This document shows positions 34,998-45,880 of a stretch of 64,000 bases of DNA, piece after piece; the stretch's first letter is position 1; each line of letters opens with the position of its first letter. Below the pieces are notes generated by a model, which was not told where the DNA came from, did not search any database, and saw only the letters and a list, made by a program, of their open reading frames with translations. The translations under genes were made by a program, and so were the position numbers. The stretch spans positions 2,248,938 through 2,312,937 of the forward strand of contig NC_052399.1 of the NCBI RefSeq assembly GCF_009389715.1, written 5' to 3'. The stretch is from Phoenix dactylifera (Eukaryota; Streptophyta; Magnoliopsida; Arecales; Arecaceae).

Positions 34998-35767
34998 AAC
35001 AACCTGTTCTAATAGGAAATAGGAAAGTCCTATATCCTAAAATTAATTCATCAAGTTGATGATAAAATCCAATATATATAATCTTTGTTTACTCGAAAGG
35101 AAAGCTTTTTCGCAAAATATTAACCAAAGTGATCATTCTGCAGGATGCTAACCAAGCAATCGTCCTCCTCCTTCTTCTTGCTCAAAAAAAAAAAAAAAAA
35201 AATCCTCCTTCTTCTTCTTGCTCGCATTGTATTCCATCTGTCAATGAACTGAATGGAATCCGTATGGTCTCCGAGTTATCTTTTCCTTTGAGTCGCTAGA
35301 TAAGAGGAGTTGGCACCACTAAACACATCTATTTAACTTTTATTACCATCTGCATTTCTTTTATATAGAGCTCAAATTCGATGACAAAAAAAAGGGGAAC
35401 TGGGAAGGGGAGAGAGCTTTCTATACCTTTTAATGAGGTAACAGCATGCTTCACTCTCCTTTCACAGCCATCACAATCCATTTTCACCTTCAGCTCCACA
35501 GTCTGATCAATATTACAAGACATTGAAAAATTAATATGTTTTTTTTTCTATTGAATGGAAGAGCTAAAACAATAATATATTTACTTTGGAAAAAAAAAAA
35601 GATGAACTAAATTCAAATAGAGGGATGAATATAAACAGAAAAGAGAATGAAGGACAAAATTTTGTATTCCTGGCGTTCTTCACCTGCAGAGGCTTTCTTT
35701 TCTTTCTCAGTGATCTCCTTGTTTCAGTAACACTGCAAAAGTTGGAGAGGTAGTCCAGTGCACCCAT
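33778..35767 (-). CDS. Heavy metal-associated isoprenylated plant protein (HIPP), 150 aa
   Basis: Small HMA-domain protein, predicted to bind metal and attach to membranes by prenylation. Exon 1 35,684-35,767 (MGALDYLSNFCSVTETRRSL onward), exon 2 35,427-35,502 (HMA core, MDCDGCERRVKHAVTSLK), exon 3 33,778-34,070 (VDVNRKQSRVTVTGHVEPKK to the end). The GT-AG junctions give an uninterrupted 151 codons including the stop. The metal-binding CxxC is in MDCDGC and the C-terminal CaaX is CSIM. The length and architecture match the Arabidopsis HIPP20-30 group. Intron 2 (1.36 kb) holds a SINE-like insert and a TA repeat. This is the only complete copy; units A and B keep just its last exon. Confidence 0.95.
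34100..34330 (+). mobile_element. tRNA-derived SINE-like element in HIPP intron 2
   Basis: It has a box A-like motif (about 34,124-34,141, TTGCTCGGGTGGTGG) and a box B (about 34,171-34,183, GAGGTTCGATTCT) at plausible pol III spacing, followed by a T-rich then A-rich tail. Target duplications are not clear. It could be a tRNA-like relic rather than a full SINE. Confidence 0.55.
34943..34993. repeat. (TA)n microsatellite
   Basis: About 25 uninterrupted TA dinucleotides in HIPP intron 2; likely variable in length. Confidence 0.95.
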
Positions 35768-35778
35768 TTCCTTCTCCC

Positions 35779-35880
35779 ACGGAGAGAGAGAGGGAGAGGG
35801 AGAGGGAAAGGGAGAGCGGGAGGGAGGGAGGGAGGGAGGGAGAGGATGTGATGGAGGTGAGTAAAATAAAATATATAGAA
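35779..35880 (-). promoter_or_regulatory. HIPP 5' leader with CT/CTCC microsatellite and TATA-like site
   Basis: On the minus strand a CTCTCCC-type repeat (plus 35,779-35,846) fills the presumed 5' UTR just upstream of the start codon. A TATATATT motif (plus about 35,868-35,876) lies roughly 100 bp upstream of the ATG. CT-rich leaders are common in plant genes. Confidence 0.5.
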
Positions 35881-36195
35881 ATGATGAGACTAGAGCTTGG
35901 AGAGATGCGGCAAGATCGCTTTTTGCACCTCTTTTTTTTACTTTTTCTGAATGAAAGGTTGCTTTTCTATTTAGCTCAGTATTAAAACATCTAAAAGACA
36001 AAGTACCAACAAGGTATGTGTCAACTACATACGAAATCATTTGGAGTATCAACCATGGAAGCGTGAACTAGCCAATGGATGGTAGTAATGCATCCAATGA
36101 GATGCCCCAATCACAAGCTGAACGAACGCGTTGTGGTTGTGGTTGTGGCTCTATTCCTACAACTCTAGGGTGAAAATAACTATATAAAACATACC
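35881..36195. other. HIPP upstream region, nothing recognised
   Basis: Intergenic sequence between the HIPP promoter and the LINE copy. No gene or repeat structure seen. Confidence 0.5.
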
Positions 36196-36206
36196 GATTT
36201 TAGGAG

Positions 36207-36953
36207 GCAGTTAGAGTGACTTGCACAGACTACCAGATCTGACTGACAAGAAATGTTCAAACCTTTGGCGAGCACAGTATGTCGCCGAGGCTCGTGGTGG
36301 AGAGCGCGCAAGCGCATGCGGCGGAAATCAATCACATTACACCTGTCGAAGAGACTTTGACAGTTCGGGACATTTGGCGTTCCCACTCTGCTCCGGCAAC
36401 ACCGTGTACGGTGTTTTTCACCTGGAAACCTCCACCACCGAGCTTTCTCAAGGTCAACTTCGATGGGTCTGTCTTGGACGAAGGTACGAGAAGAGGCGCG
36501 GGTTTTGTTATTCAGGACCCGTACACCAGAGTGATGGTTGTCAGCTATTCGATATCTCGGTTCTCGGTATAAAACTGAGGGCTACTTGGGCGGGCCTTCG
36601 TCATGCCCGGCATGATTTATGAGCTAGCTCTATTATTCTGGAGGATAACTCGGCCACGGTTATCAGTTGGATCTAAGGGGACCCAAGGGGCAACGACTGT
36701 GACCACCCATTGCTCCGAGACATCTAGGCGATGTTGAGGGATGAAAGGGCCTTCCAGGCCAAATATGTTTTCCGAAAAGCCAATGGGGCTGCAGATTGAA
36801 TGACCGCTTATGTGGCCAGTCATTCTGATAGTACCTTATGGGCTGGAGATGGGGAGTTGCCCTGGGCACTTCAAGACATTTTATTTTCTAACTTTTTGGG
36901 TGCATCCATACTCGTCAGATATAATCTATCCGCTTCAGCCCAAAAAAAAAAAT
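36207..36953 (+). mobile_element. 5'-truncated L1-type LINE with RNase H remnant
   Basis: Contains an ORF2 C-terminal RNase H segment (PPSFLKVNFDGSVLDEGTRR, GAGFVIQDPYTRV, about 36,425-36,570), followed in shifting frames by RNase H remnants. It ends in an A-run at about 36,941-36,952. Flanking near-direct repeats GATTTTAGGAG (36,196-36,206) and GATTTAGGAG (36,954-36,963) look like the target-site duplication. Truncation at the 5' end is typical of LINE copies. The reading frame is no longer open throughout. Confidence 0.75.
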
Positions 36954-37249
36954 GATTTAGGAGCTCAAGATCGTAATCGTCAGATGGGTACTTTAAGAAC
37001 TAGAGCATTTGATTGCAGATCAAGAGCTCAAAATCGTAACCTTAATTTGGGTGGTATAAAGGCTCTTTTTATTTGGCTGACTTGCAGTCGCTATGGCAGC
37101 CATAGACCATATGGCGATCAAGAAGAGGGCACAGGTACTGTTGGGATGCAGCTGATCATACCTTCCTTTTCATCAGGGGCAACCAAATCTTACTTTTCAT
37201 TAGAGTTTTCTAATATAAACTTTAACTTTTAAGAGTATTTTAAGAACTA

Positions 37250-37432
37250 GTGACTTCTTTTTGTGCTTTTCACTCTGCTCCCTCCTTTTCTCAATTATAG
37301 GTTTTTGCCGTGCTCGGAAAAATGACTTCTTTTTGTGATTTTTTTTGGTAGAGACTTCTTTTTGTGATTTTAACTCTACTCTATTTTTCTCAAATATAGG
37401 GTTTTGTTGTGCTCTAAGAAATGACTTCTTGC
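37250..37432. repeat. Imperfect tandem repeat, GACTTCTTTTTGTG motif
   Basis: A block of roughly 75-105 bp beginning GACTTCTTTTTGTG and ending near TTTTGCCGTGCTC/TTTTGTTGTGCTC occurs about twice. Function unknown. Confidence 0.6.
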
Positions 37433-37455
37433 TAACATCATTATCTAGTTTATAG

Positions 37456-37745
37456 ATTGCAGTAACCCAAAATCTCACCTAAAAAGATTAGCTGAAAAAT
37501 ATTATTTAGATTCATTGGCTCTATGTAACTACCTAAAATTTACGGTTTATGTCTTGGCATTCTTATCTGACTAAATATCAAAATCCACTTAAATCCAATT
37601 ATGAATATCACACATCCAATCACAAACGCCACGATCAGCTCATGGTTAGCCCAAATAAGCCCGCCTATAGTATCCTTTCGTCAACATGAACTAGCGATCA
37701 AATTCATTCTAATACCATTTACAATAGTTCTAAAAACATTCTTGC
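37456..37745 (-). mobile_element. TRIM remnant
   Basis: Diverged minus-strand member of the same TRIM family, with recognisable LTR end (TAACCCAAAATCTCACC), internal part (CACAAACGCCACGATCAGC) and TACCATTTACAATAG primer-site region. Confidence 0.6.
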
Positions 37746-38105
37746 CCCACTACAAGAAGGAGAGAACTAATTTTGGTGGTATCTCCTATACAGGGAGGAA
37801 AGTTAGCAAAAATATAAGCTGGAATGATGTAAAAGTCTCAAATGCTTGCGGGAATCCAAATTAAGATTTCACAATTCTGTTGCTTAAGGTTAGTGAAAAT
37901 TATTTTTTAAATAGTTTCAATATTCTAAAAGTAGTTGGGGAACATCCTCCTCTTGCAATCTCTAACACTTCCAGCTTTTTCCTCTTTCCTCAGCGTGACC
38001 CACCACGCAAAACATATTGCTGGATAGTTTGATCAGGCTTCCAACAGACCCTAAGATCTCTGTCATCTAAGGAACAATCATGACTAGGCCCACTCCGAAA
38101 TCCAT

Positions 38106-38537
38106 TGTAAGGAAATGTGCGGCATGTGTTTAGTCTCACATCGATTATTCACCGAGGAAATTTTGGGTACTTATACAGAACTAATTAAGGAATCTAAAAA
38201 ATACATTCGGGCTAGCCTTTTTGGATGAGGTCCTGAGTTATGACAAATGGTGTCAGAGCGAACTCGGCCCATAGCCTATCTAGACTAAGAGACACTGCAG
38301 CACGGGTTCATGGAGGTTGACTATTAGCCAATCGTGGTGCTTGTTATCAGATTTGAACCCTTAACCTGACGAGGATGCTAGAGCCTGAACGGGGAGAATA
38401 TGTGAGGACTCGTGCGAGCCTATGTTTAGTCCCACATCGGTTATTCGCCGAAAAGATCTTGGATGCTTATTCATGATTAAAGAATCCAAAAAATACCTTT
38501 CGGTTAGTCTTTTTGGATGAGGTCCTAAGTTGTGACA
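38106..38537 (+). mobile_element. Complete TRIM element (terminal-repeat retrotransposon in miniature)
   Basis: LTR1 38,106-38,245 and LTR2 38,401-38,537, about 140 bp each, start TGT and end ACA. The first is followed by a TGGTGTCAGAGC primer-binding-like site and the second is preceded by a purine tract (GGGGAGAATA). A 5-bp target duplication TCCAT flanks it (38,101-38,105 and 38,538-38,542). At 432 bp with no coding region this is a classic non-autonomous TRIM. The structure looks whole although the LTRs have diverged, so it is old. Confidence 0.9.
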
Positions 38538-39145
38538 TCCATGATTATTCCCACGAACCAAGTGAAAGCTTTATGTGGCTATCAAGTTGGGACCGGATAC
38601 CACATATGGCAGCTACCGCAAGAGAATTCAGTGCACCAACCATACGCACCAAGAATTTCCATTTCTCATTAGTGTGTCGATTTGTTTTAGAAACATGGGC
38701 ATGAACCATGCACCGGCTGTACAAATGGGTGTTGGTTCCTATCCGGTCAATATAATTGGTATGTTAATACGTGTGTTATTTGGAAATGTGATGGAGCCGC
38801 CATGGCTAGCTATATTAAGTGGCTTATGTCTTTGGTAGATGTTAAGTGGTTTATAATTCACTGAGAAAGAGCCACATATGACCTTGGTTGAGCACGAAAA
38901 AGTTCATAAAGCTAGTTCTATTTGTTTAATATTTTCCTTTGGCAACAATTTTTCTTTAATTATTACTAGATTTGGCCTATAACTAAAGCTCCCAGGGATG
39001 GTACTCTAACCCCATCTCTTAGCTGCTCTCCATTTCAGCAACAAAAAAGAAAAAAAAAAAGACCTGCGAAGATGCAAAGTCGGCTCAGCCCACCTAAATT
39101 CATCAAACTTCCAATATTTGAAATAGGATTCATCAAACTGTAATT

Positions 39146-39505
39146 GTGAGGATCCGTACGGGCGTGTGTTTAGTCCCATATCGGTTATTCGCTAGGTAGA
39201 TTTTGGGTACTTATACAGGATCAAGGAACCCAAATAATACCTTCCGGCTAGCTATTTTGGGTGAGGTCCTGGGTTGTTACAAATGGTATCAGAGCGGACC
39301 CAGCCCATAACCTATGTGGACTAGGGGACACCGCAGCACAGATCCATTGGGGCTGACCACGGGCCAATCGTGGTGTTTGTGATTTGATTTGAATAGATAT
39401 GAACCCTTAGCCTGACGAGGACGTCAGGACTTGAACGGGGGGAGTATGTGAGGACCCGTGCGGGCGTGTGTTTAGTCCCACATCGGTTATTCGCTGGGAT
39501 ACGAT
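39146..39505 (+). mobile_element. TRIM element, incomplete at the 3' side
   Basis: LTR1 39,146-39,281 is followed by ATGGTATCAGAGC and an internal domain very similar to the 38-kb copy. LTR2 starts at 39,447 with TGTGAGGACCCGTGCGGGCG but is not full length. It is less diverged than the neighbouring copy. Confidence 0.85.
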
Positions 39506-40684
39506 ATGAAAACTAGATTTTTTTTATGAAAAAGGAGAAATAAAATATTCTACCGATTTGTCAATTTATCATTCCATGCATAACCATCTATCTAACCTTT
39601 CCTCCATTTGAATTAGTTGCAACAATCGTATGTTCTGGGCATAGTCTTCAAAACACTCCTGATGCATTGAGGTCAGAGCCTTCAAATACTCCTTTGACTG
39701 CCTGGTTTATGGTTTGCATAAATTGACACACATCAAATGATTTAAAAATCTAATTCCTAAATCACTAAACTTCGCATATTACATTGCTTGAAAAGATCAT
39801 AGTCATCTGCAATACCCCCCTTGGGTATGTAAAGCAGCAAAGTGCATGCCCTTGCGAGACACGATTGTAGATAAACTTGTCTTCATGTACATGAGTTGAA
39901 CTGGATCAAACAATAGCTGGATTATGTGTGCCATCTAGCGAGAATAAAGTGAAACATCGCCATTCTTTGAAACGTATATAGCCTTCTCCATTCTATGTTT
40001 TTTAGCTTAAAGGAGGTAATTAATTAGCTCACATGAGGTGACCAAAGTAATAGCAAATAAACAAAACGACGCGGCCGTCCTCGCTCGCAGGGTGTTGGGG
40101 AACATTGATACTTCCCATATCTCAGAGAATCATCAAAGCAAGCCAAAATCCGTGATCCTAATTACTGCAACCACCCCAGTGGCTATAACCATAGTAATAA
40201 CGACCATAATTTTAGATCCTCTTATCCCACAATTTCAGTAGGCGCAACCTTGCAATGTAATAGGATCACGTTTAAGTACATTTGAGGCAAATGAGTCATA
40301 CCTTATTTATTTTGGATAGTTACTTATCTTATTTTGGTGGTATTCGTTGGCTCAAACCAGCATGGTTCATGTAGAAAAGAATTAAATGATCATATAGATC
40401 TTGAGCCATGAAATATTCTATAAAAGTCCAAAAAAAATAAAAGAAAAGAAAATTTCTTCCAACGAAGTTCACATTCACTTATCATAACAAATATGGTGGA
40501 GATGGCATTAGCCTATCCGGCTTTTGCTAGCAGAAACATGCATGATCATACTAGCTCCTATGCAACATCTTTGGCAACTCCCTAAGACCAAAAAGCACAG
40601 GGTTAATTGGGCAATCACATGATTCTCCTCATCCACTAGAACAAACTCCACTAATGTGTGGGCAATGAGTTTAAATCCCAAATT
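39506..40684. other. Intergenic, nothing recognised
   Basis: AT-rich sequence without gene-like frames, clear repeats or RNA genes on either strand. Confidence 0.5.
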
Positions 40685-41045
40685 TGCCCAGTGTTTTTTT
40701 TTTTTTTTTGAAAGAACTAGTGTTACATTTCATATCCCAAAGTGCAAAAGAAGAGTGGCTCTAATCAAGCCTGAGACCACCAATTAAGCGTGGCAATTGC
40801 CACCAAATTTTATACATTCGGAGAAAATAGAAGAGAAGGAAAATGTACAAAAGAGGGAAACAGACAAGAGGCGGCCACTGCAGGTTACAGAAGTTGAAAG
40901 AGTCATTGAAGCTTCTGGGATATCAAGCTGAAAGCACTTGATGTGGATGACACTTCAGGGTAGAAAACAAAGAACAAATCCCAAACAAAAATGGAGTCCA
41001 AAACAAGCCCCATAAGATCAAACATCACCAGTGACAGAGACTCGA
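40685..41045 (-). mobile_element. Probable LINE 3' end
   Basis: On the minus strand the sequence ends GGGATATGAAATGTAACACT followed by a short tail and a long A-run. This resembles the ATATGAAATG tail at 55,389-55,515. The left boundary of the insertion is the T-run at about 40,689; the other end and target duplication could not be fixed. Confidence 0.45.
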
Positions 41046-41288
41046 CGAAGGCTGTAAGGAGGAGAGAGAGAGAGAGATTGAAGGAGGTGCATGACTGTTC
41101 TTGGTTGGAGGAATTTGTTTGATTAATTATATTAATGAATAAGATCGCATCCTGATGAAATTCTCATAACATCTTTCTGCATAAAATGGCGTTCCCAGAG
41201 CCAAAGAACTTTCAGATACCAAACTTACGGCCGTCACTCTTCTCGTGCAACATGCAGCTTTGGAGCCCCTTCGGAGCCTGACCAGACC

Positions 41289-41289
<1 letters not shown>

Positions 41290-41326
<37 letters not shown>
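41290..41326. repeat. (TC)n microsatellite
   Basis: About 18 TC dinucleotides; a shorter GA run lies at about 41,063-41,078. Confidence 0.9.
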
Positions 41327-41328
<2 letters not shown>

Positions 41329-41889
41329 GGGGTTGGTGACGAGGGACGGAGTTGAGTCACATCAACATTGGTCAAAGTTTCCCAGAGAGAGATTATTTTG
41401 ACGGTCGGAGACGGTCGCCCTATATCTTCTATACTGTCTACGTCAGCAGACCTATTGGATGTCATAAGATTCAGGGTATTGTACTTCAGAGATACATATC
41501 ACTCAGGGCAAGTAAGATCAATTAAATCTTTTATTAAAATTAAAAAAGAAAAAAAGCTCTAGTCGATACATCAGAATGCACAAATATAGAATCATTGAAT
41601 AAGGCTAAGCATGACATGCAATGTGACGTATACTCAAGGCATGTATCCTCCGAAGCTTTTAAATCAAAAGAACAAAACAAAATGCTTTTGAGAGGAACTG
41701 CTGTAGCACGGCACGCTATGTGGAATAGTTTGATTGAGCTGTTCTACAAAAAAATAATTAAAATATATATATATTTTATTAAAAAAATGAGCCATATAAA
41801 AAGGTTTTCTCTTGCTCAACAACTCTCACTCCCTCATTTTCTCTCTTTTTTCATACAACTTTCTTTTTCTCAAACCACTAAAATTTATC

Positions 41890-42033
41890 ATTACTAAAGG
41901 AGAAGTATAAAACTTATCACTACTAAAGAATAAGCATAAGACTTATCACTACTTAAGAATAAGCATAAGATTTATCACTGCTAAAGAATAAGTATAAGAC
42001 TTATCACTACTAAAGAGTAATTATAAGACTTAT
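41890..42033. repeat. 29-bp minisatellite (about five copies), split by an LTR
   Basis: The unit is approximately CTTATCACTACTAAAGAATA plus AGCATAAGA. The array resumes at 45,079 (CTTATCACTGCTAAAG) beyond the 3-kb insertion, so the insertion fell inside the array. Confidence 0.85.
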
Positions 42034-45000
42034 TGTCACGCCCCGGATCCGGATCCGTGACACGGCCGTGCTATTACCGACTACCGCCCACAATAGCACG
42101 CAGCCTCATACCTGGGTAACAGGGTAGTCAAACCAACCAAATCTTTTCATATGAAAGCATTCTTAATACAACATGCTGGTCAGTACCCAAATACAGAGCT
42201 TCTATGTAGTTTATGTACACAAAAGTATACTTGCTTTACCCCAAAAGAAAGAAGCCCTGATATCAAATTAACGTGTCTCTGGCAGCTATCAGTGATGAGG
42301 ATCTGAAAGAAAAAGTAAATGAACGGATATGAGCTACACGGCTCAGTAAGTAATCATACATAATCTTACCGGATCGAACATAATGGTAACCATGTTTATG
42401 CAGGATTTGAGAAGCTGACATGCGTATTATCTCACAATTTATCATGGCAAAATATGTATGCTTGGAAAACAAAGCAGTATTTTCAGTCAAACAGAATTTT
42501 CATAAAACATAAGAATTCATGCGATTAGCATCATTTAAAGGAGATAGCGGTTTTAGCAAAATACAACATTTCATAAGGATATATTCAAAAACCCGTTGTA
42601 AAACAATGTATGCTTTGGCCAGGCACGTTCATAAATGTCACGGCCCGCCTTCGCAGGGCACGTGACTATCGGGCCTACATGAGAGGGGAACACGGGGCTC
42701 CCCTGCCAGATGTTGGCCGGTTCCGAGGCTTCACGCAAGCGTCCTTCACCCCTCACCGATTTTGCTTCTCCCCAAAACGCATCTGCAGGATTTGGAAACA
42801 CCCGCCTCATATACCCAGGCTCTGAAATGAGCCTCATGATCATGCTTCAAATATCATTTTCATAAAGTATGCATATGAAACCGTGCCCCCGGCATATGCC
42901 GTGGTCCATTCTCTCGGATGCTACTGCAAAGTCCATTCGGCCACTGGCGGGGCCAGCTAGTCATTCTCGGCCACTAGCAAGGCCAGCGAAGTTATTCTCG
43001 GCCACTAGCAAGGCCAGCTCAGTTGCATTCGATCAGTAGCATCTTTGAGCCCATTATGATAGTGCCTCTTGGCTAGATAGTATTTTATTATACCAACTTG
43101 CATGCATGATTAAAATATCAGCATCATCATGTTGCATACATAGCCATAGCTTCTGAGATCATGCGAGTTACTTATGCATTGCAACATCTCATGCATGAAA
43201 CATATATGCTTAAAATAAATGCTTAGGAAACATTAGTAACATGACATGATCCCTAACAGGATTAGAACAGGTTACTTACTTTCTTCACAAATCATGTATA
43301 CAATTCAAATTGTATGAAAAACACTGGTTCATCTTATAAAACGTAATATCAGATCTACGATAAGATTAAGGCAGATTACTTACATCAATTCGCTTTCCAA
43401 ATTGCTCAAGTCCAGGTGACAAATCCTTAATCACCTAAAACAACATCATAGGGATTACATTATTCCCCATTTATTTATTATAAAATTTCTTAGTTCATCA
43501 TATTATGAACTTACTTGCTTGGATCCCATCCAAGGATCTAGCCCAAATCCAATTTGAAGCCTTTGGGGTTCGATTTAAAACCAGATTGGGTCCACATGAG
43601 TTGATTGGGTTTTTAATTAAAGGATGGGGCCTCGTTTATAATTCGGTCCAACTTTTTCTAGCCAATTGGGTCCTCTGATTTGGTCAATGTGGCTCATTTG
43701 GGCCGATTCACAATCAATTAGGTCTGCTGAGACCAACTCAGCTTAATTGGGTTCGGACCCATTTCAATTTAACTTAAATTAGCTCGGATTTAATCCAATT
43801 TATAGTTTGGGCTCGTCCAGACTTAGCCCAATCTGATTGAGCTCGGATTTAGACTTGGCCCAGTCTAATTGGGCTTGGGTAGTCAAATTTGGCTAAACCC
43901 ATTTCATTTCTTTTTTTTTCCTTTTCTTCTCTTTTCCTTCTTTTTCTTTTCTTTTTCTTTTTTTTCTTCTTTCTTTTTTTTTTTCTTTCCTTTTCTTCTC
44001 TTCTCCTTCCCGAAGCTTCTTCTTCTCCTCCCTTCTTCTCTTTCATCCCGATCTTCTCCTCCCTTCTCCGACGAAGGGGGAAACGGCGAGCGGAAGGGGG
44101 ACAGGCCACGACCGGCGGCATCCGTGGCCAGGCCCATGACGCCTTCGGCCGCGCCTGCGGCCGATGCCCGCGGCCAAGCCCCGCGGCGTCCCCGACCGAG
44201 CCCGCGGCGCTCTCGGCCGCGCCTGCAGTCGACGATCGTGCCGACGGTGCTCGCGGCCGAAGCCGGCGGCCGCCGCACACGATGACGAGCCGGTGAGTCC
44301 CCTCTTCCTCTTTTCTTCTTTCCTTCTTTCTTCTTTCTTTTCTTCTTCTTTTCTTTGTTATCCCGAGTCTTCCTCTCCTCCTCTCATTCTTTCTTCTTCT
44401 CCCTTCTCCTCCCTTTCCTCTTTCCACTCTGATCTCCTCCCCTTCCCATCTCAAAGAAGAAGAGGAGGCGGCTCGGGAGAGGCCGAGCTTGGGGTCACGC
44501 CACGGCCGGCGGCACCCGCGGCTGACTCCTGCGGCCGTGTCTGTGGCCGTGCTCGCAGCCGGTCCGCGGCCTGTACCTGCGGCCGAGCCGAGGCCGGCAG
44601 CGTTCACGCTGTTGGCGACGCCCCTGGCCGCGCACGGGTAACCCCCTCCCCTTTCATCTTCTTTGCTTTCATTCTTTCTTTGTTATCCTAAATAAATCAG
44701 GAGGAGAAAAGGCAGGGGGCTTACCTAGCTTCCGGGGGGGGGAAGGTACCACGAGCATCTTCTCCGGCGACGGATGTGGGTTCGGCAACCCTTTCTCACA
44801 GAAAAGAGGAAGGAAGGAGGAGGGGGTACAGTGAGAGAGAGAGCCCTAGGAATACACAACATCAGGATCTTTAGCTGGGGTGACGTGTCATCCCCAGCTT
44901 CCTCCTCGTGAAGGACCTAACAGCTGGGCCCTCCACAGCTTCCTAGCTGTCCCTACCCTAGTCACATCCATCCTTAGGCATAAAGATAGCAGCAATCAAA

Positions 45001-45078
45001 TGGCTGCCAATAATGGGCCCAAATGCTCAATTACAGGCCCAAAAAGGTTTTGGGTTTAAATTGGGCCCGGATATTACA
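42034..45078. mobile_element. Candidate solo LTR, 3.05 kb (fossil)
   Basis: Starts TGTCACGCCCC, ends GGATATTACA, and is flanked by CTTAT on both sides. Joining the flanks restores the minisatellite in register. There is no primer site, polypurine tract or polymerase coding inside. A GC-rich segment (about 44,050-44,640) has open frames but no recognised domain. The size and ends suit a long LTR of a gypsy-type element left after recombination; orientation is uncertain. A large non-coding LTR-like element is the alternative. Confidence 0.7.
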
Positions 45079-45083
45079 CTTAT

Positions 45084-45880
45084 CACTGCTAAAGTGATAA
45101 GTCTTATCCTTATCTTTTCTAAAACATAAAGATTCTTGTTGAACAAAACTAGCAATGATTCTCAATACATGCCACTTATACGTGTGGTCTTTTATCACAA
45201 TTGCTAGTAACTTTGCGGCCAAATAAAATTCTATGATAGCATTTATCCGATTACATTACCTATGAATCCTTTTTGATTCAACCGGTCAATTGCCTAGTTG
45301 GGTCATATACGCAGCCTGGATTGAGATTGGGTTCAAAAATCATGTCTAGCTAGGCCTGGATTAGAATTTAGGACCTAATTCTAGACTTGATTAAACTCCG
45401 GCTTCTCATATCAATTGACAATCCTAAATTCTGGACTTGGTTGGAAAGGTAGAATTTAGGATTATCTATTGCTTTGAGAAGCTCGAGCTCAAATTAAGCT
45501 CAAGTCAAGCTTTACTGAAGTTTAATTGGACCATATCTGAACCTAGTTCGCAGGCGTAAAATTAATTTCATAACAAGCTAGAAACTAACCTGGCTCGATC
45601 AAGCTCAACTCAAAGTTGAGACTGGAGAGTGAGAAAAAGGATAGCTATAATGGTTTAGTAGTTTATTTTTTCAATTAAGCAGTGATTATAACAAGAAATT
45701 GGTGATAAGTGGCATACGTCACAATTATTATTTTAGTAGGCTCTTCACCAAATTTAGAGAGCTAAAACAAAGTGAGGAGAAAATAATTTATAATTTAGCC
45801 ACAAGAATATAATTAACTGGAAGAACAGCGCTAAAAAGAGTGGGAAGAAAACAACTTATAATTTAGCCAGAAGAATATAA
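45084..45880. other. Downstream flank of the EXO1-like gene
   Basis: AT-rich, with a few diverged repeat-like stretches of the GAGCTCAAATTAAGCTC type; no gene seen. Confidence 0.5.

Noticed and set aside
39146-39505. Identification of the TRIM as Cassandra
   Set aside because: Cassandra LTRs carry a 5S rRNA-like promoter; no such segment is visible in these LTRs, so I only call a TRIM.
41290-42033. Repeat arrays considered as CRISPR-like
   Set aside because: They are a dinucleotide microsatellite and a contiguous minisatellite without spacers, in a plant nuclear context.
43849-44691. Overlapping long frames (138-252 codons)
   Set aside because: All sit in pyrimidine-rich and GC-rich parts of the candidate solo LTR, on both strands at once, with no recognisable domain.
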